Of a DNA stretch of 64,000 nucleotides, positions 9,038 through 17,808 are shown in pieces. Every line of letters begins with the position of its first letter. The first letter of the stretch is position 1. The position numbers were made by a program, and so were the translations under genes. The notes below the pieces were generated by a model. It made no database searches. It saw nothing but the letters and a program-made list of their open reading frames with translations, and was not told the origin of the DNA. The DNA is from an uncultured Lachnospiraceae bacterium (GTDB taxonomy: Bacteria; Bacillota; Clostridia; Lachnospirales; Lachnospiraceae). The stretch is from the NCBI GenBank assembly GCA_947594855.1, contig CANQEL010000001.1, forward strand, positions 248,001 to 312,000, read 5' to 3'.

Positions 9038-11293
9038 CTACTGCATATCAAACTGCATAACATATTTATACCCCAAAAAACCTTTTTCCACAGCATTTTC
9101 GACAGCCCGTCTTATACCTTTAAGTATAATTATATTATTGCTTTTAATATGCAAAAGATACCTGTACATATTATTTGCCTTAAATACAGGATGCGGCGCA
9201 GGTCCTACAAGTACCGTATCTTTTCTGGTTCTTATAATATCATTTGCAGTATTAAATGATACATTCATAATATCAGCCGATAACTTTTCTGAATCAGATG
9301 ATATAAATAATGTCATCATATTAGATACAGGCGGATACTTCATGATTTTCCTGTAAGCAATTTCCTGCTCGTAAAACGCTTTATAATCCTGCGCCTCTGC
9401 GCATACTATAGCATAATGCTCCGGTTTGTATGTCTGGACTATCACCTCGCCTTTAAGACTGCCTCTTCCTGCTCTTCCCGCCGCCTGTACAAGAAGTTCA
9501 AATGTCTTTTCCGAAGCACGGAAATCACTTATATGAAGAGTCATATCTGCAGCAAGTATTCCCACGAGTGTAACAAAGGGAAAATCATGTCCTTTTACTA
9601 TCATCTGGGTTCCTATAAGTATATCGGCTTCGCGGTTTGCGAATGCCGTAAGTATTTTTTCATGCCCTCCCTTTCCTGATGTAGTATCTGCATCCATCCT
9701 CAACACTTTTGCCTGAGGAAATGTATTTCTTACCATTTCTTCAACTTTTTGGGTACCGACGCCAAATCCGCCTATATAGGATGATGAACATTTAGGACAT
9801 CTGACAACCGTATCTGTTTCATAACCGCACAAATGGCACACCATCTTATCTTTACTTTTTGTATGGTGTATTGTAAGGGATATATCGCAATTCGGACATT
9901 TAATGCTCTCACCGCAGTTTCTGCATGATACAAATCCCGTATACCCGCGCCTGTTAATAAAAAGCATTACCTGTTCTTTTCTGTCCAGCCGCTCCAATAT
10001 CTTATTATACAGAGGCACACTAAGCATTGAATAATTCTTTTTCTTTATTTCCTCTCTCATATCGATTATTTTTACATCCGGAAGAAATGCACTGCCGGTT
10101 CTTTCGGTCAGCTCATATCTGGTTACCTTATCTTCACCCGGATAATCAGGCCGGGTCCTGTAATATGTATCAACTGACGGCGTTGCAGACCCCATAAGCA
10201 GTACGGCATTATGAAGCCTGGCAAGCTGTTCCGCAACTTCCCTCGCATGGTATTTAGGCGGCATTTCACTTTTATAGCTGTCTTCGTGCTCTTCATCTAT
10301 TATAATAAGACCAATCTTATCAAATGGTACAAATAATGCAGAGCGTGGTCCTATTACTATATCTGTTTCTCCTTTTCTGATACGCTCGTACTGGTCATAC
10401 CTCTCTCCTGCCGACATTTTGGAATTAAGTATTGATACCCTGTCTTTAAATCTCCTGTAAAACCTCTGCATTGTCTGGTATGTAAGCGCAATCTCCGGAA
10501 TAAGCATTATAACCTGCCTGTTATCAGCTATAACTTTTTCAATAACTGACATATATACTTCCGTTTTTCCGCTTCCCGTAACCCCATGCAGTAAAAACGG
10601 CTTATACGTATGAGTATAATATCCGGCTGTAATTGCCTCCACTGCTTTTTTCTGTTCTACATTAAGTGCAATTTCCTTATCAGGCAGCCCCGCATCAGTA
10701 AACGGAGTGCGGTACAGCCTCGTGCTTTCTATATATATTATACCTTGTTCCGAAAGAGACTTAAGCGTGGCATTTGAAATATTAAGGTTTTTTCTGACAT
10801 ATTCATAATCAAGCTGTTTTGTTTGGATTAGTTCCCTTAAAAGCCGTACCCTTGCTGCTGCATTTTTTTTGCCGCAAAGGTTTACATACAATTCCTTTGC
10901 GCTTTCATCATCTGCCTTTAATACAACTCTCTTATGTGTCATTTCCTTTATTTTTCGTCTTACCGGCATGGTTGTTTTGATTGCATCGTTCATTGTAGAA
11001 CCATAATATTCCTTCATCCAGCAGGCAAGCGAAATAAGCACCTGGGTGGCGCTTATTGCTTTATCCGGCACATCCTCAATATTTTTTAACCTGCTTTTAT
11101 CGTATTTGGGATTTTCTGTTACTCCCACCACATAACCGTTTATCTTTCTGTTTCCTTTACCAAACGGTATAACTACAGGTGTTCCAACCTTTACCTTTGT
11201 TTCCATCTCAGGCGGTATTTTATACTGATATGTTCTGTCCAGATTCTCTATTGATATGTCTACTATTACATCTGCATAAAGCATCCGTGGCAT
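9038..11293 (-). CDS. priA: Primosomal protein N' (replication restart helicase PriA)
   Basis: 751 aa. An N-terminal DNA-binding domain (about 1-190) is followed by a DEAH-type helicase core with Walker A GVTGSGKTEVY (about 235) and Walker B IIDEEHEDSYK. A zinc module follows, whose cysteines pair as CRNC, CPNC, CHLC and CPKC (about 440-485). ADILIGTQMIVKGHDFP and QAAGRAGRG belong to the second RecA-like half. PriA reloads the replisome at stalled forks. I place the start at 11293 (MPRMLYADV) because AGGAAAGG lies just upstream. An ATG nine codons earlier overlaps the murF end and lacks a ribosome site. Confidence 0.95.
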   Translation of the reverse strand: MPRMLYADVIVDISIENLDRTYQYKIPPEMETKVKVGTPVVIPFGKGNRKINGYVVGVTENPKYDKSRLKNIEDVPDKAISATQVLISLACWMKEYYGSTMNDAIKTTMPVRRKIKEMTHKRVVLKADDESAKELYVNLCGKKNAAARVRLLRELIQTKQLDYEYVRKNLNISNATLKSLSEQGIIYIESTRLYRTPFTDAGLPDKEIALNVEQKKAVEAITAGYYTHTYKPFLLHGVTGSGKTEVYMSVIEKVIADNRQVIMLIPEIALTYQTMQRFYRRFKDRVSILNSKMSAGERYDQYERIRKGETDIVIGPRSALFVPFDKIGLIIIDEEHEDSYKSEMPPKYHAREVAEQLARLHNAVLLMGSATPSVDTYYRTRPDYPGEDKVTRYELTERTGSAFLPDVKIIDMREEIKKKNYSMLSVPLYNKILERLDRKEQVMLFINRRGYTGFVSCRNCGESIKCPNCDISLTIHHTKSKDKMVCHLCGYETDTVVRCPKCSSSYIGGFGVGTQKVEEMVRNTFPQAKVLRMDADTTSGKGGHEKILTAFANREADILIGTQMIVKGHDFPFVTLVGILAADMTLHISDFRASEKTFELLVQAAGRAGRGSLKGEVIVQTYKPEHYAIVCAEAQDYKAFYEQEIAYRKIMKYPPVSNMMTLFISSDSEKLSADIMNVSFNTANDIIRTRKDTVLVGPAPHPVFKANNMYRYLLHIKSNNIIILKGIRRAVENAVEKGFLGYKYVMQFDMQ

Positions 11294-11306
11294 CTGTTCC
11301 TTTCCT

Positions 11307-12749
11307 CTATATGAGTTCATTCACTATTTCATCCATTTTCATTCCACGCGAACCTTTGATTATTGCAATATCCCCTGAAGTAAGATTTGCTTTAAGATAT
11401 TCAGTTGCAGGCTGCCTTTCACTGAACCGCTTTACAGTTATCCCAACAGCCTTCTCTGCTTCATCGGCAATAAATTCCGCCTGCCTGCCAACTGTAATAA
11501 GTACATCTGTTTTTCTTCCTTTTTCATACTCTGATGCAATATATCTTCCAACCCCTCTGTGGAGCTCATCAGACATATCTCCCAGCTCAAGTATATCTGC
11601 AAGGACAGCATATCTTTTACCATCACACTTTCTGTCCCATATTACATTAAGCGCGCTTTTAACTGAGTCAGGACTTGCATTGTATGTATCATCAATAACC
11701 GTAGCTCCGCCTACAATATATTCCCTGCCTCTCATTGCCATTGAATGATATTCTGAAAGCTTCTCTGCCGCTTTTCTTACATCAACTCCAAGTATATCCG
11801 CTACCGTAATCGCTGCTGCCGCATTATGTACGTTATGTAATCCGGATACTTCAAGCGTAACATGTATGGTATCCTTTCCTGCAATATCCATATCAAATTC
11901 CGTTCCGTCTTCATCAAAGGAGATATTGTACGCCCTGTATCTGCACAGGTCATTGCTTCCATACATTATTATATCTGATGTCCTGAGTTTCTCTACGGTA
12001 TTTTCTGTCAGATTAAGGTTTTCATAATTTCCGAGTTCTCCGAGCAAATCATCATTACCGCATACAGCCAGAATACCGTTTTTATTTTGAATTCCCTCAA
12101 CTATCTTAAGTTTCTCGCGGCGTATATTTTCCCTTGACCCAAGCTGCGCTATATGTGATACTCCTATATTCGTAACCACGCACACAGCAGGCGCCGCAAT
12201 CTCTGTAAGCCTGTCCATTTCGTTATTCTCGCTTATACCCATCTCTATAACTGCTGCCTCATGGCGTTTATCAAGTTCAAACATCATAAGCGCAACACCA
12301 AGCTGACTATTTTTATTACCATAGGTTTTAAGGACATTTTTTTCTGCTGACAACGCGCAGGCTATCATTTCCTTGGTAGTAGTTTTTCCAACGCTTCCGG
12401 TCACGCCTACAACAGGAATGTCAAATTTCCTTCTGTACCATAAGGCCGCCCTCTGCAGCGCCTTTACTGTATCATCAACCATAATACAGAATTTTCCTTC
12501 CGGCACATTTTCACGTCCTATATCTTCCGATATCAGCGCCGCTGCCGCTCCTATCTGAAATGCATACTTTGCAAATTTATGTCCGTTTACGCGCTCTCCT
12601 TTTATACATACAAATAAGGAACCTTCTTTTACGACTCCTGAGTCTATATCTATCAGGCTAAGATATACCTTATCTGCATCATCCTCATTACCATAGTATA
12701 ATTTGCCTCCTGAGGCTTTTACCATATCCTTTACACTTATTTTTTCCAT
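11307..12749 (-). CDS. murF: UDP-MurNAc-tripeptide:D-Ala-D-Ala ligase MurF
   Basis: 480 aa ligase that adds D-Ala-D-Ala to UDP-MurNAc-tripeptide, the last cytoplasmic step of the peptidoglycan precursor. ATP-binding loop GVTGSVGKTTTKEM (about 107-120), YGNKNSQLG, VIEMGISENNEM, DDTYNASPDSVKSAL and GSRGMKMDEIV are conserved MurF positions. The start at 12749 (MEKISVKDMV) has GGAGG six bases upstream. This ATG overlaps the murE stop by one base in TAATG, a coupling arrangement. A start four codons earlier has no such site. Confidence 0.96.
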   Translation of the reverse strand: MEKISVKDMVKASGGKLYYGNEDDADKVYLSLIDIDSGVVKEGSLFVCIKGERVNGHKFAKYAFQIGAAAALISEDIGRENVPEGKFCIMVDDTVKALQRAALWYRRKFDIPVVGVTGSVGKTTTKEMIACALSAEKNVLKTYGNKNSQLGVALMMFELDKRHEAAVIEMGISENNEMDRLTEIAAPAVCVVTNIGVSHIAQLGSRENIRREKLKIVEGIQNKNGILAVCGNDDLLGELGNYENLNLTENTVEKLRTSDIIMYGSNDLCRYRAYNISFDEDGTEFDMDIAGKDTIHVTLEVSGLHNVHNAAAAITVADILGVDVRKAAEKLSEYHSMAMRGREYIVGGATVIDDTYNASPDSVKSALNVIWDRKCDGKRYAVLADILELGDMSDELHRGVGRYIASEYEKGRKTDVLITVGRQAEFIADEAEKAVGITVKRFSERQPATEYLKANLTSGDIAIIKGSRGMKMDEIVNELI

Positions 12750-14332
12750 TATGTCCTCCATTTATTTTTATTATTCCAGTCTTTTATTATATCCGAATCT
12801 AACATACGGTATCTGACTCCCTTAATTTCCTGATAAGTCTCATGGCCTTTGCCCGCAACAATTACCATATCGCCTTTTTTCGCCTGATTAAGAGCTGTTT
12901 CCACGGCTTTCTGCCTGTCAGATATCATTATGTACTTTCCATCGGCAAATGAAACCCTGTCATTTGCAATTTTGTCACTTTCTTTCAGTATCTTTAATAT
13001 GCCTTTTTCAATATCCCCCATAATATCATCAGGATTCTCATATCTCGGATTGTCGGAAGTAACTACTGTAATATCTGAAAGTCTTGCCGATACCTCGCCC
13101 ATTTTAAATCTTCGTTCACGTGAGCGGTTGCCGCCACATCCGAATACCGTTATAAGCCTTCCCGAAACATATTTTCTCATTGATTCAAGAAGAAGCTCAA
13201 GACTTATTTCATTATGAGCATAGTCTACTATTACTGAATAATCCGTATCAACAGGAATAACCTCAAGTCTTCCTTTTACGGCAAAATCCGATAATATGCC
13301 TGACATAAAACCAAGTCTGTCCTGAAGCTGTGTATCTGATAGAATTATATCACATACCGTTACTGCTGCCAAAGCATTATATACTGAAAATATTCCCGGC
13401 AGGTTAAGAGAAAACGCATGTCTGAGCTTATCGCCTCCTGACCTGCACACATTGGCGGCAAACATAACTCCTGGAGTACCATCCGTAAGAGACAGATTTA
13501 CCCTGTCGGCATACGTCATCATGTATACTTCATCAAACCCCCTGCTATCATTACCAATGCCAAAGCATGAAATTCTTCCCGCAATACTGCTGTTTTTCAT
13601 AATCAACGAATATTTATCATCTTTATTAAATATACCATGTCTGCTCTGTTCAAACAACATCGACTTACATTGTATGTATTCTTCCATATCCTGATGTTCA
13701 TCTTTTCCTATATGGTCCCTCGACAAATTGGTAAATACACCATAGTCAAATATTATTCCGCTTACCCGGCACATCTTAAGCGCCTGCGAAGATACCTCCA
13801 TAACTACCGCCTGGATTCCATTATCATACATCTCTGCAAGTATTCCCTGAAGCTTTACCGGCTCAGGAGTAGTATTCTCATTTAACCTTGAAATATCATT
13901 GTATTTTATTTCTATGCTTCCTATAAGTCCTGTTTTTATGCCTGCGCCGTTTAGTATCCTTTCTATCATATATGCGGTTGTCGTCTTGCCTTTGGTTCCT
14001 GTGATTCCTATCATAATCATTTTGGAGGATGGATTATTGTAGTATGACATAGCCATATATGATACTGCTTCTCTTGTACTGCGAACCATAATTACCGTTA
14101 TACCATCTGTTACATTTACCGGTTTTTCACATACAATTGCCACAGCTCCTTTATAAACTGCCTGCTGTACCATATCATGCGAATCCGTATGCGCCCCCGA
14201 AAGGCATACATATACGGAACCGCTTACCATATCTCTTGTATCTATACATATATCGGATACCTGAATATCCGCATTTCCCTGTATTACCCTGTATTTTATT
14301 CCCGTAAGAAGCTCTAAAAGACTGCATTTCAT
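12749..14332 (-). CDS. murE: UDP-MurNAc-dipeptide:meso-DAP ligase MurE
   Basis: 527 aa. The P-loop is GITGTKGKTTTAYMIE (about residue 110), the carbamylated-Lys region follows SRDHIGKDEH, and the third-domain loop reads TSDNPRYENPDDIM. The DNPR sequence is the accepted signature of enzymes that add meso-diaminopimelate rather than L-lysine. This fits the adjacent dapF, which makes meso-DAP, and indicates DAP-type peptidoglycan. It starts 3 bp after dapF with a GGGGAGG site lying rather far (14 bases) upstream, inside the dapF end. A second ligase, murF, follows directly. Confidence 0.95.
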   Translation of the reverse strand: MKCSLLELLTGIKYRVIQGNADIQVSDICIDTRDMVSGSVYVCLSGAHTDSHDMVQQAVYKGAVAIVCEKPVNVTDGITVIMVRSTREAVSYMAMSYYNNPSSKMIMIGITGTKGKTTTAYMIERILNGAGIKTGLIGSIEIKYNDISRLNENTTPEPVKLQGILAEMYDNGIQAVVMEVSSQALKMCRVSGIIFDYGVFTNLSRDHIGKDEHQDMEEYIQCKSMLFEQSRHGIFNKDDKYSLIMKNSSIAGRISCFGIGNDSRGFDEVYMMTYADRVNLSLTDGTPGVMFAANVCRSGGDKLRHAFSLNLPGIFSVYNALAAVTVCDIILSDTQLQDRLGFMSGILSDFAVKGRLEVIPVDTDYSVIVDYAHNEISLELLLESMRKYVSGRLITVFGCGGNRSRERRFKMGEVSARLSDITVVTSDNPRYENPDDIMGDIEKGILKILKESDKIANDRVSFADGKYIMISDRQKAVETALNQAKKGDMVIVAGKGHETYQEIKGVRYRMLDSDIIKDWNNKNKWRT

Positions 14333-14335
14333 GTT

Positions 14336-15169
14336 TTATTCAACAACCTCCCCTGTAAACACTTCATTTGCATCTCCTAAAAGATACACATTTCCGTCTG
14401 CTGTATCATAAGTGACTTCTACTGTTCCTCCGGGCATTAGAACCTCCGCCTCATTTCCACACCTCTTAGTAATATATCCTGCCACAAGAGCGGCACATGC
14501 CCCGGTTCCACACGCCATTGTTATTCCGCTTCCTCTTTCCCATATGCCCATTTTAAGCTGTTTTTCGGAAACAACCTGTACAAACATTACATTTGTCCGG
14601 TCAGGAAATATCTCTGCATTCTCTATTAATTTTCCCTCTGTTCCTATCTGTATTTTATCTATATCGTCAGTAAATATTACCGTATGCGGATTACCCATAC
14701 TAAGACATGTTACAGTATATTTTTTTCTCTCTATACATACCTCCCTGTCAATTATATTTTCCCCCGGCAGAAGGACAGGTATATCATCCGGACAAAATAC
14801 CGGTTTACCCATGTTTACTTTTGCAGCTGATATGCGCGTTCCATCACCATACAGCCACATCTGTTTTATTCCTGAATCAGTTTCCACACGGAGCACGGTT
14901 TTAATAGTCAGTTTCCTTTCAAATGCATATTTTCCAAGGCATCTTATTCCGTTTCCGCACATTTTTCCCCTTGAACCGTCTGCATTATACATTTCCATCT
15001 TTATATCTGCAATTTCCGAGGCTCCTGCTATTATAAGCCCGTCTGCGCCTATTCCTTTTTTCCTGTCGCTAAGAAACTTTGCCGCTTTAGATGCATCAAC
15101 TCCCTTAATATCCGTTTCTTTAACAAAAATATAATCATTTCCACACCCATGAAGCTTGGCAAACTGCAT
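14336..15169 (-). CDS. dapF: Diaminopimelate epimerase
   Basis: 277 aa, usual length. It converts LL- to meso-diaminopimelate. The two catalytic cysteines lie in KMCGNGIRCLG (about residue 75) and MACGTGACAALVAG (about 218), and MQFAKLHGCGNDYIFV is the canonical N-terminus. The ATG at 15169 directly follows GGAGGTTTTTT. Its ribosome site is the 3' arm of a strong hairpin (15178-15213), so translation may be controlled by folding. It precedes murE, its product's user. Confidence 0.96.
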   Translation of the reverse strand: MQFAKLHGCGNDYIFVKETDIKGVDASKAAKFLSDRKKGIGADGLIIAGASEIADIKMEMYNADGSRGKMCGNGIRCLGKYAFERKLTIKTVLRVETDSGIKQMWLYGDGTRISAAKVNMGKPVFCPDDIPVLLPGENIIDREVCIERKKYTVTCLSMGNPHTVIFTDDIDKIQIGTEGKLIENAEIFPDRTNVMFVQVVSEKQLKMGIWERGSGITMACGTGACAALVAGYITKRCGNEAEVLMPGGTVEVTYDTADGNVYLLGDANEVFTGEVVE

Positions 15170-15170
15170 A

Positions 15171-15213
15171 AAAAAACCTCCGCATATACTTTGACTTTTA
15201 AATATATGCGGAG
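15171..15213 (-). terminator. Hairpin plus T-run after dapB, containing the dapF ribosome site
   Basis: On the minus strand an 11-bp perfect stem (CTCCGCATATA at 15213-15203 pairing with TATATGCGGAG at 15188-15178) encloses a 14-nt loop and is followed by GTTTTTT. This is a textbook intrinsic terminator for the dapA-dapB transcript. The same 3' arm supplies GGAGG for dapF, whose ATG follows the T-run at once. No T-run exists on the other strand. Confidence 0.8.
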
Positions 15214-15239
15214 ATTATAAACTTAATTCCGGATTATGA

Positions 15240-15998
15240 TTATGACATAACGTCTGACATATCATATAATCCCGGCGCCCTGCCTGCAAGATATTTTGCA
15301 GCGGCAATTGCGCCCTTTGCAAATATTGCCTTGGAATGTGCTGAATGTGATATTGTGATTACTTCATCAGTTCCTGCAAAAATTACATCATGCTCACCTA
15401 CTATATTGCCTCCTCTTACAGCTGATATTCCAAGTTCTTTTTTATCACGTTTTTTTCTTACCATACTTCTGTCAAATACATATTCAAAACAGCCGTTCAT
15501 CTCATCATTCATCACATCGGCAAGCGCAAGCGCCGTTCCCGAAGGAGCATCTAACTTCTGATTGTGGTGTTTTTCCACAATCTCAATATCAAAGCCTTCC
15601 GGCGAAAGATGTTTCACTGCTTCGGCAAGCAGCTTCATTATTACATTTATTCCTATTGACATATTGGCAGAACGCAAAACAGCTATATGCCCTGATGCTT
15701 TTTCCACCTTATTAAGCTGTTTCTCTGAAAGCCCGGTTGTACACAAAACTACCGGTTTTTTCATACGAACTGCATATTCTAACAGGCCATCCACAGCATT
15801 CGCATTGGAAAAATCAATAATTACATCATAATCAACATTACAGTCATTCAGGCTGCCAAATACCGGATAGTAATTATTTATACCGTCATAACAGTCCACT
15901 CCCGCGACAATTCCTGCAAGTTCATCATCCTTTGCAAGCTCTGTAATAACCTGCCCCATTTTTCCGTTACATCCGTGCATCAATATCTTTATCATCAT
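15240..15998 (-). CDS. dapB: 4-hydroxy-tetrahydrodipicolinate reductase
   Basis: 252 aa NAD(P)H-dependent reductase of lysine/DAP synthesis. The N-terminal nucleotide loop is MHGCNGKMGQVI. VLCTTGLS and SANMSIGINV are family blocks, and the catalytic loop is EKHHNQKLDAPSGTALAL (about residues 140-157). SAVRGGNIVGEHDV is the tetramer/substrate region. The start may be 15998 or the next codon, both Met; AAAGGA lies five bases before the first. It follows dapA by 19 bp, so the lysine riboswitch upstream of dapA should regulate both. Confidence 0.96.
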   Translation of the reverse strand: MMIKILMHGCNGKMGQVITELAKDDELAGIVAGVDCYDGINNYYPVFGSLNDCNVDYDVIIDFSNANAVDGLLEYAVRMKKPVVLCTTGLSEKQLNKVEKASGHIAVLRSANMSIGINVIMKLLAEAVKHLSPEGFDIEIVEKHHNQKLDAPSGTALALADVMNDEMNGCFEYVFDRSMVRKKRDKKELGISAVRGGNIVGEHDVIFAGTDEVITISHSAHSKAIFAKGAIAAAKYLAGRAPGLYDMSDVMS

Positions 15999-16017
15999 AT
16001 CAGTCCTTTCAGATTAA

Positions 16018-16908
16018 TCATGCCAGGCTAATACCCGCTTTTTGCATTTCCTGTGCAAGAACCTGCGCATGCGCTTCTTCCATTTCCGTAAGCGGAAGCC
16101 TGAGCGGTCCAACCTCAAGTCCCATAAGATTCATGGCTTTCTTTACAGGTATAGGATTAACTTCCGAAAACAGCGCATGTATAAGCGGCAGATATTTTAA
16201 CTGCATGTCGCAGCTCTCTTTAGTATTACCATTAAGATATAATTCTACTATATCATGCGTTTCCTTAGGAAGTATATTGGATAATACCGATATTACGCCT
16301 TTGCCGCCAAGCGACATAAGAGGAACTATCTGGTCATCATTTCCTGAATATACATCCAAATCTCCCTGTGAATAATACATAAGGTCTGCTACCTGTGAAA
16401 TATCTCCATTTGCTTCCTTTACTGCGACTATATTGTCAACATTCTTTCCAAGCCATGCAATCGTCCTGGTATCAATATTAACCCCTGTACGTCCTTTTAT
16501 ATTATATAGTATTACCGGTATATCAATGGCTTTTGCAATATTTACGAAATGCGTCTTAAGCCCTTCCTGGGTAGCTTTGTTATAATAAGGCGATACAACC
16601 AGAACTCCATCGGCTCCGCGAAGCTGCGCTTCCCTGGACAGATATATTGCAGTATCGGTACAATTAGAACCCGTACCTGCTATAACCGGAATCCTCTTTT
16701 TTGTGAAATCCACAACTGCCTTAATACACTCAAGATGCTCCTCATGCGTAAGCGTAGATGCCTCGCCTGTAGTTCCACATACAATAATCGCATCTGTGCC
16801 TCCGTTTACCTGCATTTCTACAAGTTCGGACAGTTTTTCATAATTAACCTCACCATTTTCTTTCATTGGTGTTACAAGCGCAACGCCTGCGCCCTCAAAA
16901 ACAGACAT
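16018..16908 (-). CDS. dapA: 4-hydroxy-tetrahydrodipicolinate synthase
   Basis: 296 aa, the expected length. It condenses pyruvate with aspartate semialdehyde in the first step committed to DAP/lysine. GAGVALVTPMKENGEVNY starts the TIM barrel. GTTGEASTLTHEEH carries the Thr-Thr motif, YYNKATQEGL the catalytic Tyr, and ILYNIKGRTGVNI the Tyr/Arg region, with the Schiff-base Lys in VAVKEANGDI. The start at 16908 (MSVFEGAG) has GGAGGAGA upstream. An in-frame extension to 17040 would run through the riboswitch terminator and is not used. Regulated by the lysine riboswitch at 17024-17188. Confidence 0.96.
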   Translation of the reverse strand: MSVFEGAGVALVTPMKENGEVNYEKLSELVEMQVNGGTDAIIVCGTTGEASTLTHEEHLECIKAVVDFTKKRIPVIAGTGSNCTDTAIYLSREAQLRGADGVLVVSPYYNKATQEGLKTHFVNIAKAIDIPVILYNIKGRTGVNIDTRTIAWLGKNVDNIVAVKEANGDISQVADLMYYSQGDLDVYSGNDDQIVPLMSLGGKGVISVLSNILPKETHDIVELYLNGNTKESCDMQLKYLPLIHALFSEVNPIPVKKAMNLMGLEVGPLRLPLTEMEEAHAQVLAQEMQKAGISLA

Positions 16909-16970
16909 TATAAATCTCCTCCATTTCAAATTAGTTTTCCAGCGGAGCACTTTTCTACAGAAGATTCTTT

Positions 16971-17004
16971 CTATAGAAAAGAACCGACACAAAGTGCCGG
17001 TTCT
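16971..17004 (-). terminator. Terminator stem of the lysine riboswitch
   Basis: Minus strand: AGAACCGGCAC-TTT-GTGTCGGTTCT (17004-16980) followed by a TTTTCT tract. It lies between the aptamer and the dapA ribosome site, so it is the expression platform that should form when lysine is bound. Confidence 0.85.
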
Positions 17005-17023
17005 GTATTTCTCAAAATTCACC

Positions 17024-17188
17024 TGATAGCACTCCATCAAATAATGATGACAGTCATATGGCTGTTAACCATATGCCCAGGCTAAAAAGCAACAGGACTT
17101 TCCGCCTTCGGCATTTTCCCCTTTCACAGCTCCTCATATGCACCTGAATACATCAGAGCCGATACTGATAAAAAACGCACCTCTATCA
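17024..17188 (-). promoter_or_regulatory. Lysine riboswitch (L box) aptamer upstream of dapA
   Basis: The minus-strand leader carries the conserved core of the L box in the right order: AGAGGTGCG after a P1 half TGATAG, then GAGGAGCTGTGAAAGGGGAA, ATGCCGAAGGCGG, CTGGGC, ACTGTCATC and GGAGTGCTATCA. TGATAG (5') and CTATCA (3') pair as P1. Known function: lysine binding promotes premature termination. Here it should shut off dapA-dapB when lysine is plentiful. A possible promoter, TTACAT at 17215-17220 with an AT-rich -10 (GATAAT), lies upstream in the 3' flank of the cobO-like gene. Confidence 0.93.
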
Positions 17189-17231
17189 TAAATATTATCT
17201 ATAATGTATTTAAAATGTAACATCAGCAGTT

Positions 17232-17732
17232 TTATTTGTCAAGACTCATTTTTATAAGCTTTATTTCTGAAACAACATCTATATGCTGTAATAGTTCTTT
17301 GGGCATATATTTTCCCGTCATAACAAGACTTGTATGGCTTCCGCATCTTTCAATAAGCCTGTATATATCCTGTATACTTATCATTCCCAAATCAATCATT
17401 CCAAGCACTTCGTCAAGGACAAGCATATCACATTCACCGGTTTCAGCAACCTTATTTGCAAAATTAAAGCCATTCATAATATTCTGGGCTTCTTCTTCCC
17501 TTTGCGATACATCAAGCTCATCATAACTGTCCGATTCTTTTTCAAAACAGAATATCTTAATATCGGGTTCCAAACGCTCAATACACTTATATTCATCAAA
17601 CCTCTTTCCTTTTAAGAATCTGATAAATATAACGCTCTGTCCCGCGCTGGCCGCCTGTATACTCTTACCTATAGCCGCTGATGTTTTTCCCGGTCCTTCA
17701 CCATATATAACCTGTATAACACGATTATCCAT
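17232..17732 (-). CDS. cobO: Cob(I)yrinic acid a,c-diamide adenosyltransferase-like protein
   Basis: 166 aa, CobO/BtuR type P-loop protein. It starts IQVIYGEGPGKTSAAIGK (P-loop near residue 11), continues with IFIRFLKG, and has the Walker B-like LVLDEVLGMIDLGMI (about 105-119) and LVMTGKYMPKELL. The family transfers adenosyl from ATP to cob(I)alamin or its precursors. The P-loop reads GEGPGKT where GxGKGKT is usual, so activity cannot be assumed. It is a lone gene with its own promoter (17779-17807), between the ssb-like gene and dapA, and not in a cobalamin operon. It may serve cobalamin salvage. Confidence 0.85.
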   Translation of the reverse strand: MDNRVIQVIYGEGPGKTSAAIGKSIQAASAGQSVIFIRFLKGKRFDEYKCIERLEPDIKIFCFEKESDSYDELDVSQREEEAQNIMNGFNFANKVAETGECDMLVLDEVLGMIDLGMISIQDIYRLIERCGSHTSLVMTGKYMPKELLQHIDVVSEIKLIKMSLDK

Positions 17733-17778
17733 GATTTCCTCCTGATTACCGTCAGACTTATATCAAAAAAGCAAAGCC

Positions 17779-17807
17779 ATTCTATCACATCATTCCCGGA
17801 AATGCAA
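17779..17807 (-). promoter_or_regulatory. Sigma-A type promoter of the cobO-like gene
   Basis: Minus strand: TTGCAT (17802-17807), 17-bp spacer, TAGAAT (17779-17784), about 47 bp upstream of the ATG. It begins 2 bp after the end of the preceding gene. Confidence 0.6.
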
Positions 17808-17808
17808 A

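Noticed and set aside
14412..15134. 240-aa plus-strand frame opposite dapF
   Set aside because: It is complementary to dapF codons and has no family features; a shadow.
16909..17040. 44-codon N-terminal extension of dapA
   Set aside because: It runs across the riboswitch terminator and aptamer; DapA is about 295 aa and a strong ribosome site precedes 16908.
16549..17085. 178-aa plus-strand frame opposite dapA and its leader
   Set aside because: Shadow of dapA and riboswitch; composition not protein-like.
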